From an uncultured Lachnospiraceae bacterium (GTDB lineage Bacteria; Bacillota; Clostridia; Lachnospirales; Lachnospiraceae): DNA of 64,000 nt. The DNA lies in the NCBI GenBank assembly GCA_910583605.1, contig CAJTXN010000011.1:1-64000 (forward strand), written 5' to 3'. The notes under the pieces are model-generated. The model ran no database searches. It saw only the letters and a list, made by a program, of their open reading frames with translations, and was not told the origin of the DNA. Of this stretch, positions 42,703 to 51,966 are shown one piece after another. A program made the position numbers and the translations under genes. The stretch's first letter is position 1, and each line of letters begins with the position of its first letter.

Positions 42703-44454
42703 GTGAAGTTAGATAAGATTGTCGGAGACAGATTTAAAGAAAGACCAGCAGATTGCGTAATAGACAGTCATGCGCTGATGGTGCGGGGAGGGTATATGAA
42801 ATATGTTGCCAATGGCATTTATTCCCAGTACCCGCCGTTGAAACGGGTAACGAAGAAAATTGAAAATATCATTCGCCAGGAAATGGATAAGATTGATGGT
42901 CAGGAGGTATTATTTCCGGTGGTAATGCCTGCGGAACTGTGGGAAGAGTCCGGAAGATATACCGGTATAGGAAATGAGATGCTCCGAATGAAAGACAGAA
43001 GCGGAAGCAGAATGGTTCTGGGCATGACCCACGAAGAAGCGGCGGTACATCTGGTAAGGGAATACGGCCAGACCTATACCAAATATCCGTTTATGATCTA
43101 TCAGATACAGACAAAGTTCAGAGATGAAGCCAGACCACGTGCCGGCCTGATCCGGGTCCGGGAGTTTACCATGAAGGATGCCTATTCCTTCCATACTTCC
43201 CAGGAAGATTTGGAGCATTATTATGATATATGCTTCGATGCCTATCTGAGAATATTTGCCCGGGCAGGAATACCCGAGGTAGTGGCTGTGAAGTCGGATT
43301 CCGGTATGATGGGAGGCAGTGTATCCCATGAATATATGCTTCTGACGCCGATTGGCGAGGATTCCATTGCCCTCTGCGATGACTGCGGTTACAGCGCCAA
43401 CATGGAGGCGGCTGAAAATATAATTGAAAATGAGAATCAGTTGCCGAAGGAAGACCTTCTGAAAGTTGAAACACCACACAAAGAATCCATAGAAGATGTC
43501 TGTGAGTTTCTGCAGCGCCGGGTGGAAAATTCCTGTAAGGCAGTGGTTTATCAGAAGAACTCCAATGATGAATATATTGTTGTATTTGTCAGAGGAGATA
43601 TGGAAGTCAATGAAACAAAACTACGGAACCATATCGGAGAAGAGATTCACCCGGCAGTGATCACGGAGGAGTGCGGACTGACTGCCGGATATATCGGACC
43701 TCATAACCTGACTGCGGAATGTGTCCGGCTGTTTGACAATTCTTTAAAGGGGATTGATAATCTGGTATGCGGCGCCAACGAAACCGGTTATCACTATACC
43801 GGGCTGTGTATGGAGCGGGATGTGCAGAATGTGGAATACCACGATTTTTCAAAGATTGTGGAGGGGGGTATCTGTCCGAATTGCGGAAAACATTCCATTC
43901 GGATTTCCAGAGGAATTGAAGTGGGCAATATCTTCCAGCTGGGAACCAAGTATACCAAAGCAATGGATATGAAATATACGGATGCAGACGGTAATCTTCA
44001 GTACCCGATCATGGGATGTTACGGTATCGGGGTAGGACGTCTGGCGGCTTCCGTCTGTGAAGTGCATCATGATGATTACGGCCCTGTCTGGCCGATTTCC
44101 ATTGCACCTTGGGAAGTTCATATCTGCTGCCTGCGGCCGGATGATGAGCAGGTGAAAGGTGTTGCGGATAATCTTTATGAAACACTTATGAATGATGGAA
44201 TAGAAGTCGTGTATGATGACAGAAAAGTCCGTCCAGGAGTTATGTTTTCGGATGCAGACCTGCTGGGAGTTCCGGTCCGTGTCATTGTCAGTCCGAAGAA
44301 TTTAAGCGAGAATCTATGCGAAATCGTAACCCGGGACAAATCTGTTGCGAAAAAAGTACCGGTGGAAGAGACGGTGTCGGCAGTCAAAGAAATAATTAAT
44401 CAGCTTTATGAGGAAATTAATTCCCATTGTCCTTCCGGTTCTCACCCGGTTTAA
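42703..44454 (+). CDS. proS: Prolyl-tRNA synthetase (bacterial type with editing insertion)
   Basis: A 583-residue class II synthetase that charges tRNA-Pro. Motif 1 lies around FPVVMPAELWEESGR, motif 2 in FRDEARPRAGLIRVREFTMKDAYSFH and motif 3 in GCYGIGVGRLAASVCE. The YbaK-like editing insertion (about 235-385; KAVVYQKNSNDEYIVVFVRGD) is present, and the anticodon-binding domain ends the protein. The start is GTG 42703 with AAAGGATG upstream. The leader (42590-42702) lacks the T-box TGGNACC-type element, so tRNA-sensing control is not supported. Followed by a long hairpin. Confidence 0.96.
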   Translation: MKLDKIVGDRFKERPADCVIDSHALMVRGGYMKYVANGIYSQYPPLKRVTKKIENIIRQEMDKIDGQEVLFPVVMPAELWEESGRYTGIGNEMLRMKDRSGSRMVLGMTHEEAAVHLVREYGQTYTKYPFMIYQIQTKFRDEARPRAGLIRVREFTMKDAYSFHTSQEDLEHYYDICFDAYLRIFARAGIPEVVAVKSDSGMMGGSVSHEYMLLTPIGEDSIALCDDCGYSANMEAAENIIENENQLPKEDLLKVETPHKESIEDVCEFLQRRVENSCKAVVYQKNSNDEYIVVFVRGDMEVNETKLRNHIGEEIHPAVITEECGLTAGYIGPHNLTAECVRLFDNSLKGIDNLVCGANETGYHYTGLCMERDVQNVEYHDFSKIVEGGICPNCGKHSIRISRGIEVGNIFQLGTKYTKAMDMKYTDADGNLQYPIMGCYGIGVGRLAASVCEVHHDDYGPVWPISIAPWEVHICCLRPDDEQVKGVADNLYETLMNDGIEVVYDDRKVRPGVMFSDADLLGVPVRVIVSPKNLSENLCEIVTRDKSVAKKVPVEETVSAVKEIINQLYEEINSHCPSGSHPV

Positions 44455-44484
44455 AGGAATCGATCGATACAGATGAGCGAAAAT

Positions 44485-44545
44485 GCCGGCGGATAATCGG
44501 CATCCGTGTAACGGATGCCGGATATCCGCCGGCTTATCTGTTTTG
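44485..44545 (+). terminator. Long hairpin after proS
   Basis: A 23-base stem with two mismatches, left arm 44485-44507 (GCCGGCGGAT at its outer end) and right arm 44511-44533, loop GTA, then T-rich sequence (TTATCTGTTTT). Unusually long for a terminator; it may serve both convergent genes. Confidence 0.75.
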
Positions 44546-44565
44546 CCGTATCATGCCGGTTTCAT

Positions 44566-45159
44566 TCAGGATTCTTTATTGGTCTTATATATCACGTATA
44601 CTATAAGAAGAATCGAAAGAAACATTGAAAGTTCAATGCTGAAGGTACGGAATGCGGCTCCGACGTTATATCCGCCGAAGAGCTTTCCCCAGAAAAGAAA
44701 GAAGTTTTTGATCATGCCATTGAAATGTCCGAATGTTATGTAAGAGACAGATATAATAAACGGAATAAACCTGCTCTTATATTTTATGCCGGATATTATT
44801 GCGATTATTGTGGCGGCGATCATAACGAGAGATAAAATGAAATCGGAAAAAAGGGAAGCTCTCTGAAATTTCATTTCTCCCATATTGACCAGATAATGTA
44901 TGGAATTGATAAGTTCGTTCAGCGCCAGAACAGTCAGAATACCAAGATAATAAACAGGCTGAATGACGTTCGGGGTTGAGGTTTCAAGAACCGCAAAAGC
45001 CAGAAGCGCCAGAGGGGCAAGTAAGAGTATAAGGGAAGAAGCCCAGTTCCAACCGTCGGTTTTTATCACAATGTTAAAAACAATACCCATCAGCATAAAA
45101 AAAGATGCTGTGCCTGCGGTAATCAGTTTGATTAATGAATCTTTACTAATTGTATTCAT
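44566..45159 (-). CDS. Polytopic membrane protein of unknown function
   Basis: A 197-residue protein with about six hydrophobic helices (for example LITAGTASFFMLMGIVFNIVI, LYYLGILTVLAL-type segment, SLVMIAATIIAIISGI, FSIELSMFLSILLIVYVIY) and short polar loops. I do not recognise the family. No signal or enzyme motif is visible. AAGGAG-type sequence (GGAGAC) precedes the ATG. It stands alone, convergent to proS and divergent from the HD-domain gene. Confidence 0.72.
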   Translation of the reverse strand: MNTISKDSLIKLITAGTASFFMLMGIVFNIVIKTDGWNWASSLILLLAPLALLAFAVLETSTPNVIQPVYYLGILTVLALNELINSIHYLVNMGEMKFQRASLFSDFILSLVMIAATIIAIISGIKYKSRFIPFIISVSYITFGHFNGMIKNFFLFWGKLFGGYNVGAAFRTFSIELSMFLSILLIVYVIYKTNKES

Positions 45160-45333
45160 GGAAGTCTCCTTTCTGAAATTTTGTAAATCTATTATATCAT
45201 CTATCTTCCGTATAGTAAAGAAGTAGGGAAAATACTTTCTTTTTTATTGCCGTTAGGGTATAATAATTACAAATACAATGAGATATAAAATAATAAATTC
45301 GCCTTAAAAATAAAAAGGCAGAAAGGTGGAAGT

Positions 45334-46434
45334 ATGATTTTTGTTACCACGAATGACTTAAAAAAGGGAATGAGACTGGCAAAACCTGTTTATAATAAAA
45401 ATGGTGTTCTGTTATATGGCCGTGATACAAAGCTGACCGAACAGGGAATTGTCAGCATCAAAAATTTCAGTCTGATCGGAATTTATGTTTTGGAGCCGGC
45501 GGAGCCGCTGCCGCCTATGTCGGAAGATGATATTGAGTTTGAGAGATTTCAGACTATGGCGGTGTTCAGTATTAAGGATGATATGAAAGCGCTTCTGGCA
45601 AGAAAAGTACCTCCCAACTTAAACCGCCTGACAGACATGATCATTAATAATTACGGCGGCGGAGATAAGAAGATCAGCTTTACCCAGAATTTAAGAAGTC
45701 CATCGGATTATGTGTATAAACACTCGTTAAATGTGGCGATTCTTGCCGCCCTTATTTCCGGCCAGATAAAAGAAAGTCTGGAAGAGCAGAGAGAGATTGT
45801 AATCGCGGCGCTGCTGCATGATATCGGAAAGCTTACGATTCGTGATACCATTGCATGTAAGGATGATCCGGATGAAGAAGAACAGGACATTATAAAGAGA
45901 GGTATCATGGACGGCTATAACCTTCTGGAGTATTCGGAGATAACCGCTTCCACAAAAAGAATGATCACACAGTTTCAAAAGGAAGTATATGACCTGAATG
46001 GGAATGCAAACGAAGAAACTGATAAAACGCTCAGTCTTGCAACCGGAATCTTAATGATCGCTGACGAATATGACAAACTGACCGCCATGAAAATCGATGA
46101 ATCACCAATGTCGGAGATAGCGGTTCTGAAGCGTTTAATGGCGGATGAAACATATTCGGACCGATTGGTGAATGCCCTGACAGACAGTATTAATATTGTG
46201 GTTCCGGGAGTATGCCTGGAACTGACCAACGGAGAAAAAGGACTGGTAATCCGTGAAAATCAGGACAATCTGTTACAGCCGGTAGTTCTGGGATTTGACA
46301 AAAATATTGTGTACGATCTGGAAAAAACGGGAGATGCCGTACAGATCAAAGATATCATGAAAACCATGGATAACCGTATCATTATTGATAAGGAGCGGCT
46401 GGAGGAATACAGTAATAAGCCGATACATAGTTAA
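45334..46434 (+). CDS. HD-GYP-derived protein lacking the GYP motif
   Basis: A 366-residue protein. The N-terminus (TTNDLKKGMRLAKPVYNKNGVLLYGRDT) is the small beta domain that precedes HD-GYP phosphodiesterases in clostridia. The metal-binding core is partly kept: KHSLNVAILAALIS and ALLHDIGKLTIRD. The diagnostic HHE...DG.GYP segment is replaced by RMITQFQKEVYDLNGNANEE, although the downstream ADEYDKLTAM (counterpart of D-x-F-D-A) remains. Cyclic-di-GMP hydrolysis is therefore doubtful; it may be a receptor or act on another nucleotide. GAAAGGTGG precedes the ATG. It lies 56 bases before pyrC and may be co-transcribed with it. Confidence 0.85.
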   Translation: MIFVTTNDLKKGMRLAKPVYNKNGVLLYGRDTKLTEQGIVSIKNFSLIGIYVLEPAEPLPPMSEDDIEFERFQTMAVFSIKDDMKALLARKVPPNLNRLTDMIINNYGGGDKKISFTQNLRSPSDYVYKHSLNVAILAALISGQIKESLEEQREIVIAALLHDIGKLTIRDTIACKDDPDEEEQDIIKRGIMDGYNLLEYSEITASTKRMITQFQKEVYDLNGNANEETDKTLSLATGILMIADEYDKLTAMKIDESPMSEIAVLKRLMADETYSDRLVNALTDSINIVVPGVCLELTNGEKGLVIRENQDNLLQPVVLGFDKNIVYDLEKTGDAVQIKDIMKTMDNRIIIDKERLEEYSNKPIHS

Positions 46435-46490
46435 ATAAATCTGAAGTGTTCCGGTTGCGGACACAATAAAAGAAATGGAGAATGAACCGG

Positions 46491-47777
46491 ATGTATATTC
46501 TGATTAAGAACGGTAGAGTAATAGACAAGGCGGCCGATATTGATGCGGTTATGGATGTATTGATTCGGGATACCGTAATTGATAAGGTGGCAGAGCAAAT
46601 AGAGGAACGGGATTACACGGATGTCCGGGTAATTGATGCCGGCGGATGTTTTGTAATGCCGGGATTCATTGATATGCATGTTCATCTGCGGGACCCGGGT
46701 TTTACGTATAAAGAAACGATTGCCACCGGATCGAAGGCTGCGGCAAAGGGAGGCTTTACCACCATATGTCCAATGCCAAATACAAAACCGGTTACCGATA
46801 ATCCGGAAATTGTAAGTGATATCGTAAAGCGTGCCATGTTGGAAAGTCCAATCACAATACTTCCGGTGGGGGCGGTAACCACAGGTCAGCAGGGCAGGGA
46901 AGTTACGGATATTAAAGGAATGGCTGAGAGCGGAATCTGTGCCATCAGTGAAGACGGAAAGTCCGTGATGAACTCCAATCTGTACCGGGAAGCAATGAAA
47001 ATTGCAAAAGAATGCGGGATACCAGTTCTGGCGCACTGTGAGGACATCAATCTGGTGGCAGGCGGCGTTATGAATATGGGAGACAAATCCCGGCAGATGG
47101 GATTAAAGGGTATCAGCAATGCAGTAGAAGATATTATTGCAGCCAGAGACATCCTGCTGGCAAAAGAAACCGGTGCAACCCTTCATCTGTGTCATTGTTC
47201 CACCGCGGCCAGTGTCAGAATGATAAAAGAAGCAAAAGAAGAGGGACTGCCGGTATCCGGAGAAGTCTGCCCGCATCATTTTACGCTGTCTGCCGATGAT
47301 ATTAAGGAAAACGACGGAAACTATAAAATGAATCCTCCGCTGCGGAGCAGACAGGATGTGGAGACATTAAAGCAGGGACTGCGGGATGGCATTATGGATG
47401 TTATTTCTACGGATCATGCGCCTCATGGCAGTGAAGAAAAGGCCAGAGGCTTTGAGGGTGCGCCGTTTGGAATTGTCGGGCTGGAAACTTCTGCTGCGTT
47501 GACTTATACGGAACTGGTATTGCAGGGATATCTGACACCGATGCAGATGGTTGAGAAAATGAGTTATAATCCGGCCCGGATTTTGGGAATTGACAGAGGA
47601 ACGCTTTTGGAAGGAAAAACAGCGGATGTGGTGATTTTTAATCCCGAAACGGAATATGTGATCAATGCGGAAGAATTTGTTTCCAAAGGACACAATACTC
47701 CGTTTCATGGAAGAACGGTAAAAGGTGCCGTGGAATATACCATTCATCATGGAAAAGTTGTATTTCCGTTTTCATAA
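46491..47777 (+). CDS. pyrC: Dihydroorotase
   Basis: A 428-residue amidohydrolase (type I) that closes carbamoyl-aspartate to dihydroorotate. Zinc ligands lie in GFIDMHVHLRDPG, the bridging position region CEDINLV, HLCHCSTAASVR, and catalytic Asp in ISTDHAPH. ATG 46491 is preferred to 46482 because the GGAG site is only one base from the latter. It begins a run pyrC-pyrF-pyrK-pyrD-pyrE without long gaps. No PyrR attenuator is visible upstream, so control may come from the promoter before the HD-domain gene. Confidence 0.96.
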   Translation: MYILIKNGRVIDKAADIDAVMDVLIRDTVIDKVAEQIEERDYTDVRVIDAGGCFVMPGFIDMHVHLRDPGFTYKETIATGSKAAAKGGFTTICPMPNTKPVTDNPEIVSDIVKRAMLESPITILPVGAVTTGQQGREVTDIKGMAESGICAISEDGKSVMNSNLYREAMKIAKECGIPVLAHCEDINLVAGGVMNMGDKSRQMGLKGISNAVEDIIAARDILLAKETGATLHLCHCSTAASVRMIKEAKEEGLPVSGEVCPHHFTLSADDIKENDGNYKMNPPLRSRQDVETLKQGLRDGIMDVISTDHAPHGSEEKARGFEGAPFGIVGLETSAALTYTELVLQGYLTPMQMVEKMSYNPARILGIDRGTLLEGKTADVVIFNPETEYVINAEEFVSKGHNTPFHGRTVKGAVEYTIHHGKVVFPFS

Positions 47778-47813
47778 TAAAACTATTAAAGAACATCGTA
47801 TGGAGGAAACAAG

Positions 47814-48737
47814 ATGATTAACAAACTGGTCAGTAAGATTCAGAAATTAAATGCGCCGGTGGTAGTGGGATTAGACCCGATGCTGGATTATGTACCGGAA
47901 TTTATCAGGAAGAAAGCATATGCGGAATACGGAGAAACTTTAAAAGGTGCGGCAGAAGCCATATTTGAATATAACAAAGGAATTATAGATGCTACATATG
48001 ATCTGATACCGGCGGTAAAACCACAGATAGCCATGTATGAACAGTTTGGAATTGAAGGACTGCATGCATTTAAGAAAACAGTGGATTATGCAAAATCAAA
48101 GGCTCTGGTAGTTATCGGTGATATTAAGAGAGGAGATATCGGTTCCACCTCTTCGGCTTATGCGGTTGGGCATTTAGGCGGAGTAAAAGTCGGAAATACC
48201 CTGTGCCGGGCATTTGATGAGGATTTTATTACGGTTAATCCGTATCTTGGAAGCGATGGTGTCAATCCTTTTATTGATGTGTGCAGAGAAGAAGGAAAGG
48301 GAATCTTTGTTCTGGTGAAAACCTCAAATCCTTCCAGTGGTGAATTTCAGGATAAGCTGACAGATTCAAGACCGCTGTATGAGCTGGTTGGAGAACAGGT
48401 GGCAAAATGGGGAGAAACCCATATGGGAGAATCCTACAGTTATGTAGGCGCAGTTGTGGGAGCTACATATCCGGAAATGGGAAAAATCCTCCGGAAATTG
48501 ATGCCAAAGACCTACATTCTGGTTCCGGGCTATGGAGCACAGGGTGGAAAGGCAGCAGACCTGGCTCCGTATTTTAACGAAGACGGTCTGGGAGCAATTG
48601 TCAATTCTTCCAGAGGTATTATTGCGGCATATAAACAGGAGAAATATAAAGAATATGGGGAAAAGAACTATGCGGATGCATCAAGGGCTGCAGTAATAGA
48701 TATGATTGAAGACATTACTACTGCAGTATTCAGATAA
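47814..48737 (+). CDS. pyrF: Orotidine 5'-phosphate decarboxylase (subfamily 2)
   Basis: A 307-residue enzyme for the last step of UMP synthesis. The catalytic Lys/Asp cluster is in VIGDIKRGDIGSTSSAY. The longer length and the PSSGEFQDK and PGYGAQGGKAADL segments identify the longer subfamily 2 form. ATGGAGGAAAC provides the ribosome site. It is followed after 12 bases by pyrK. Confidence 0.96.
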   Translation: MINKLVSKIQKLNAPVVVGLDPMLDYVPEFIRKKAYAEYGETLKGAAEAIFEYNKGIIDATYDLIPAVKPQIAMYEQFGIEGLHAFKKTVDYAKSKALVVIGDIKRGDIGSTSSAYAVGHLGGVKVGNTLCRAFDEDFITVNPYLGSDGVNPFIDVCREEGKGIFVLVKTSNPSSGEFQDKLTDSRPLYELVGEQVAKWGETHMGESYSYVGAVVGATYPEMGKILRKLMPKTYILVPGYGAQGGKAADLAPYFNEDGLGAIVNSSRGIIAAYKQEKYKEYGEKNYADASRAAVIDMIEDITTAVFR

Positions 48738-48749
48738 GGAGGCCGGGCA

Positions 48750-49541
48750 GTGGAGCATATTTCAGATAACAGACACAGAATGGAAATGGCTGAGATTATC
48801 AGCCAGGAGGAAATCAGTACGGATATATACAGTATGTGGTTAAGATGCGATATGGCAAAGGATGCGAAACCGGGACAGTTTATTTCCATGTACTCCGGAA
48901 ACGGTGCCTGTCTTCTGCCGAGACCCATCAGTATTTGTGAAATAAATGATGAAAAGAATGCATTACGGCTGGTGTACCGGATAGTCGGAAAGGGGACTGC
49001 CGAATTTTCCAATATGAAGAGTGAAGGCAGGATTAAGATTCTCGGCCCACTGGGAAACGGATATACCCTGAAAAATAAAACAGCGATTCTTGCGGCCGGT
49101 GGTATCGGTGTTCCACCAATGGTGGAACTGGCAAAAAAACTGAAGAAACAGTATAACTGTGTTTTAAATATCGTTGCAGGGTATCGGAGCCGGTTATTTT
49201 TATATGAAGAGTTACAAAAGTACGGCAATGTATATATTTCCACGGAAGACGGCAGTACCGGAGTCAGGGGAAACATTATGGATGCAATCCGGGAGTATTC
49301 TGTTGAGGGTGATATCATCTATGCCTGTGGACCAATGCCGATGTTAAAAGCCATAAAAAATTATGCGCAGGAAAAGGATATTGAGGCACAGATTTCATTG
49401 GAAGAGCGGATGGCATGCGGCATTGGTGCATGTCTGGGCTGTGTTTGCAAGACAAAAAATAAAGATGAACATACAAATGTAAATAACACACGGATATGTA
49501 CGGATGGTCCTGTTTTCGATTCTCGGATAGTAGATATCTAA
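48750..49541 (+). CDS. pyrK: Dihydroorotate dehydrogenase electron-transfer subunit
   Basis: A 263-residue FAD and Fe2S2 protein that connects the PyrD subunit to NAD. The FAD-binding RPISICEI, the NAD-binding AAGGIGVPPMVELAKKL and the cluster cysteines in ERMACGIGACLGCVC are present. The start is GTG 48750 with AAGGAGG upstream. Its presence makes the neighbouring PyrD a class 1B enzyme that uses NAD, suited to anaerobic life. Confidence 0.96.
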   Translation: MEHISDNRHRMEMAEIISQEEISTDIYSMWLRCDMAKDAKPGQFISMYSGNGACLLPRPISICEINDEKNALRLVYRIVGKGTAEFSNMKSEGRIKILGPLGNGYTLKNKTAILAAGGIGVPPMVELAKKLKKQYNCVLNIVAGYRSRLFLYEELQKYGNVYISTEDGSTGVRGNIMDAIREYSVEGDIIYACGPMPMLKAIKNYAQEKDIEAQISLEERMACGIGACLGCVCKTKNKDEHTNVNNTRICTDGPVFDSRIVDI

Positions 49542-49586
49542 TGAAAAAATCAGAAAGAATATGAAAAGAAAGGGCAGAAACAGAAT

Positions 49587-50492
49587 ATGAATATGTCAGT
49601 AAATATAGCAGGCGTGGAGTTGAAAAATCCTGTTATGACAGCATCCGGAACCTTTGGATCCGGAATGGAATACAGTGAATTTGTGGATTTAAACAGACTG
49701 GGAGCGGTAGTTACAAAGGGAGTTGCTGCCGTTCCCTGGGAGGGAAATCCCACACCAAGAATAGCAGAGACCCACGGCGGTATGCTGAATGCCATCGGGC
49801 TTCAGAATCCGGGGATTGATGTATTTGTGAAACGGGATATACCGTTTTTAAAACAGTATGATACAAAAATTATAGTCAACGTCTGCGGAAAGACCAGGGA
49901 AGAGTATCTGGAGGTTGTAGAACGTCTGGCAGACGAGCCGGTGGATATGCTGGAAATCAATATTTCCTGTCCAAACGTAAAAGAAGGGGGTATTGGATTT
50001 GGTCAGGATGCAGGGAATGTGGAGGATATTACAAAGACAGTGAAACGGGTGGCAAAACAACCGGTCATTATGAAACTAAGTCCCAATGTAACAGATATTA
50101 CCCTTATGGCAAAAGCGGCTGAGGCAGGTGGCGCCGATGCTATATCCCTGATTAATACCCTGACCGGAATGAAGATAGATATTAACCGGCAGACGTTTGC
50201 ACTGGCAAACCGGACCGGCGGTTTGTCCGGACCGGCCATTAAACCGGTTGCGGTCCGAATGGTCAATCAGGTGGCAAATGCCGTAAAGATTCCGATTATC
50301 GGAATGGGTGGAATCGCAACGGCAGAAGATGCACTGGAATTTATTCTTGCCGGAGCTTCGGCAGTATCGGTGGGGACTGCCAATTTCTTTAATCCCAACG
50401 CTACGATAGAGATTATAGACGGTATTGGAGAATATATGAGAAATAAAAACTGTCAGGACATTAATGAACTGATTGGGATAGTGAATCGGTAG
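49587..50492 (+). CDS. pyrD: Dihydroorotate dehydrogenase, class 1B catalytic subunit
   Basis: A 301-residue FMN barrel enzyme oxidising dihydroorotate to orotate. It begins with VNIAGVELKNPVMTASGTFGSG, has the catalytic Cys in EINISCPNVKEGG, and FMN-phosphate motifs IGMGGIATAEDALEFILAGASAV. AAAGGGC-type sequence lies before the ATG. It works with PyrK encoded 45 bases upstream. Confidence 0.97.
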   Translation: MNMSVNIAGVELKNPVMTASGTFGSGMEYSEFVDLNRLGAVVTKGVAAVPWEGNPTPRIAETHGGMLNAIGLQNPGIDVFVKRDIPFLKQYDTKIIVNVCGKTREEYLEVVERLADEPVDMLEINISCPNVKEGGIGFGQDAGNVEDITKTVKRVAKQPVIMKLSPNVTDITLMAKAAEAGGADAISLINTLTGMKIDINRQTFALANRTGGLSGPAIKPVAVRMVNQVANAVKIPIIGMGGIATAEDALEFILAGASAVSVGTANFFNPNATIEIIDGIGEYMRNKNCQDINELIGIVNR

Positions 50493-50536
50493 ACAGAACG
50501 GTAAAAAGCTTGTAAAATAAAGGAGAAATCAGATAT

Positions 50537-51211
50537 ATGGAACAATATAAACAGGAATTTATTGAATTTATGGTAGACTGCAATGTATTAAAGTTTGGAG
50601 ATTTTGTAACCAAAAGCGGAAGAAAAACACCTTTTTTCGTGAATACCGGTTTTTACCGGACCGGTTCCCAGCTTGTAAAGCTTGGGGAATATTATGCAAA
50701 GGCCATTAAAGATAAATACGGTGTGGAGTTTGATGTGTTATTTGGACCGGCATATAAAGGGATTCCGCTTTCGGTAACAACTACAATGGCTCTTAGCAAT
50801 CTTTACGGGGCAGATATCAGATATTGTTCCAACCGGAAGGAGATCAAAGACCATGGAGATACGGGGATTCTTCTGGGAAGTCCCATAAATGACGGAGATA
50901 AAGTAATAATTATAGAAGACGTGACAACGGCAGGAACATCCATTAACGAAACACTTCCGATTATTAAAGCACAGGGAGATATAACGGTTGCAGGTCTGGT
51001 GGTATCCGTTGACCGCATGGAGCGGGGGCAGGGAGAGAAAAGCGCCCTTGAGGAAATCAAAGAAACCTATGGAATAGAAACAACTGCCATCGTAACCATG
51101 GAAGAAGTAGTTGAACATTTATACAATAGGGAATATAATGGAACAATCATTATTGATGATACATTAAAAGCGGCAATCGATAAATATTATGAGCAATATG
51201 GTGTAAAATAA
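50537..51211 (+). CDS. pyrE: Orotate phosphoribosyltransferase
   Basis: A 224-residue enzyme joining orotate to PRPP. The PRPP loop VIIIEDVTTAGTSINE and the orotate-binding KSGRKTPFFVNTG are present. AAAGGAG stands before the ATG. It closes the pyrimidine run; a small membrane protein gene follows after 19 bases. Confidence 0.96.
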   Translation: MEQYKQEFIEFMVDCNVLKFGDFVTKSGRKTPFFVNTGFYRTGSQLVKLGEYYAKAIKDKYGVEFDVLFGPAYKGIPLSVTTTMALSNLYGADIRYCSNRKEIKDHGDTGILLGSPINDGDKVIIIEDVTTAGTSINETLPIIKAQGDITVAGLVVSVDRMERGQGEKSALEEIKETYGIETTAIVTMEEVVEHLYNREYNGTIIIDDTLKAAIDKYYEQYGVK

Positions 51212-51230
51212 AATCTATGGAGGTGTCAGG

Positions 51231-51380
51231 ATGGAAAAAATCTATAAATCAATGAAGCATGCAGGAGCCAGCAGCATTGCATTGGGTGTGATCATGATAG
51301 TATTGGGATTAACGATTGGAATACTGACGATCATTAACGGTGCAAAACTACTGAAAAATAAATCAGGAATTACGTTCTAA
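51231..51380 (+). CDS. 49-residue single-helix membrane protein
   Basis: ATG 51231 to TAA 51380 encodes a protein starting MEKIYKSMKHAGASSIALG, with one long hydrophobic segment (VIMIVLGLTIGILTIINGAKLL) and a basic end (KNKSGITF). The ribosome site GGAGGTG stands 6 bases before the ATG, which is stronger support than most short frames get. It lies in the pyrE-VanZ interval with no promoter of its own visible. It may have a Gly-x-x-Gly packing motif. Function unknown; it could belong functionally with the next two small membrane protein genes. Confidence 0.75.
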   Translation: MEKIYKSMKHAGASSIALGVIMIVLGLTIGILTIINGAKLLKNKSGITF

Positions 51381-51408
51381 CAGGGTTACTGCTGTGTTGT
51401 TGCGCAAG

Positions 51409-51445
51409 CATCACTCATAGGAGTGTTCTTTCCTAATGAATGATG
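51409..51445 (+). other. Hairpin before the VanZ-like gene
   Basis: CATCACTCATAGGA (51409-51422) pairs with TCCTAATGAATGATG (51431-51445) with one mismatch and one bulge. No T-run follows; the GGAGG ribosome site comes soon after. It may shape the leader of the VanZ-like message. Confidence 0.4.
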
Positions 51446-51466
51446 ATAATTTAGGAGGTACTCACC

Positions 51467-51961
51467 TTGAAGAAGAATAAAACACCCCGGACAGGAAGAA
51501 ATCATAAACGGCTAATGATAGTTAGCCGTTTGTTGTTTATAATCTATTTGGGATTTACATTGTATTTTATGTTCTTTTCGGAACGAATGGGAAGAAGTGT
51601 ATGTGACAGCTATCGATATAATTTGGAACCTTTTGTGGAGATTAAACGGTTCTACAGTCTTTTGGGAAGTGATATGACCTTGACGGCATATATTAATCTG
51701 TTCGGGAATGTGTTATGTTTTATTCCGTTTGGCATATTTCTGCCGGCAGTGGGCAGACATTTTAAGTCGTTTGTGAGAGTTACGATCCTTACGGCATTAT
51801 TCAGCCTTTTTATTGAAAGCATTCAGTTATATTTCAAAGTGGGAATATTTGATGTGGATGATCTGATGCTGAATACCCTTGGCGGAATGGCAGGATATGT
51901 GATGTATAAAATATACGCGGTTATACGGTATGGAAAATTTTGGAATTATATTGAGGAATAG
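51467..51961 (+). CDS. VanZ-like membrane protein
   Basis: A 164-residue protein with four membrane helices and the VanZ-family core: YNLEPFVEIKRF, NLFGNVLCFIPFGIFLP, ALFSLFIESIQLYF and DVDDLMLNTLGGMAGY. VanZ proteins raise low-level resistance to glycopeptides by an unclear route and are common in clostridia. The start is TTG with TTAGGAGG 8 bases before. An inverted repeat (AAACGGCTAA/TTAGCCGTTT, 51506-51531) followed by T-rich sequence lies inside codons 14-22, an unusual site that might affect expression. Confidence 0.88.
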   Translation: MKKNKTPRTGRNHKRLMIVSRLLFIIYLGFTLYFMFFSERMGRSVCDSYRYNLEPFVEIKRFYSLLGSDMTLTAYINLFGNVLCFIPFGIFLPAVGRHFKSFVRVTILTALFSLFIESIQLYFKVGIFDVDDLMLNTLGGMAGYVMYKIYAVIRYGKFWNYIEE

Positions 51962-51966
51962 GGCTG

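Noticed and set aside
46435..46490. PyrR-type attenuator or uracil-sensing leader before pyrC
   Set aside because: The gap is only about 56 bases and contains no terminator/antiterminator pair.
48668..49318. 216-codon minus-strand frame opposite pyrF/pyrK
   Set aside because: Antisense shadow of a conserved gene pair.
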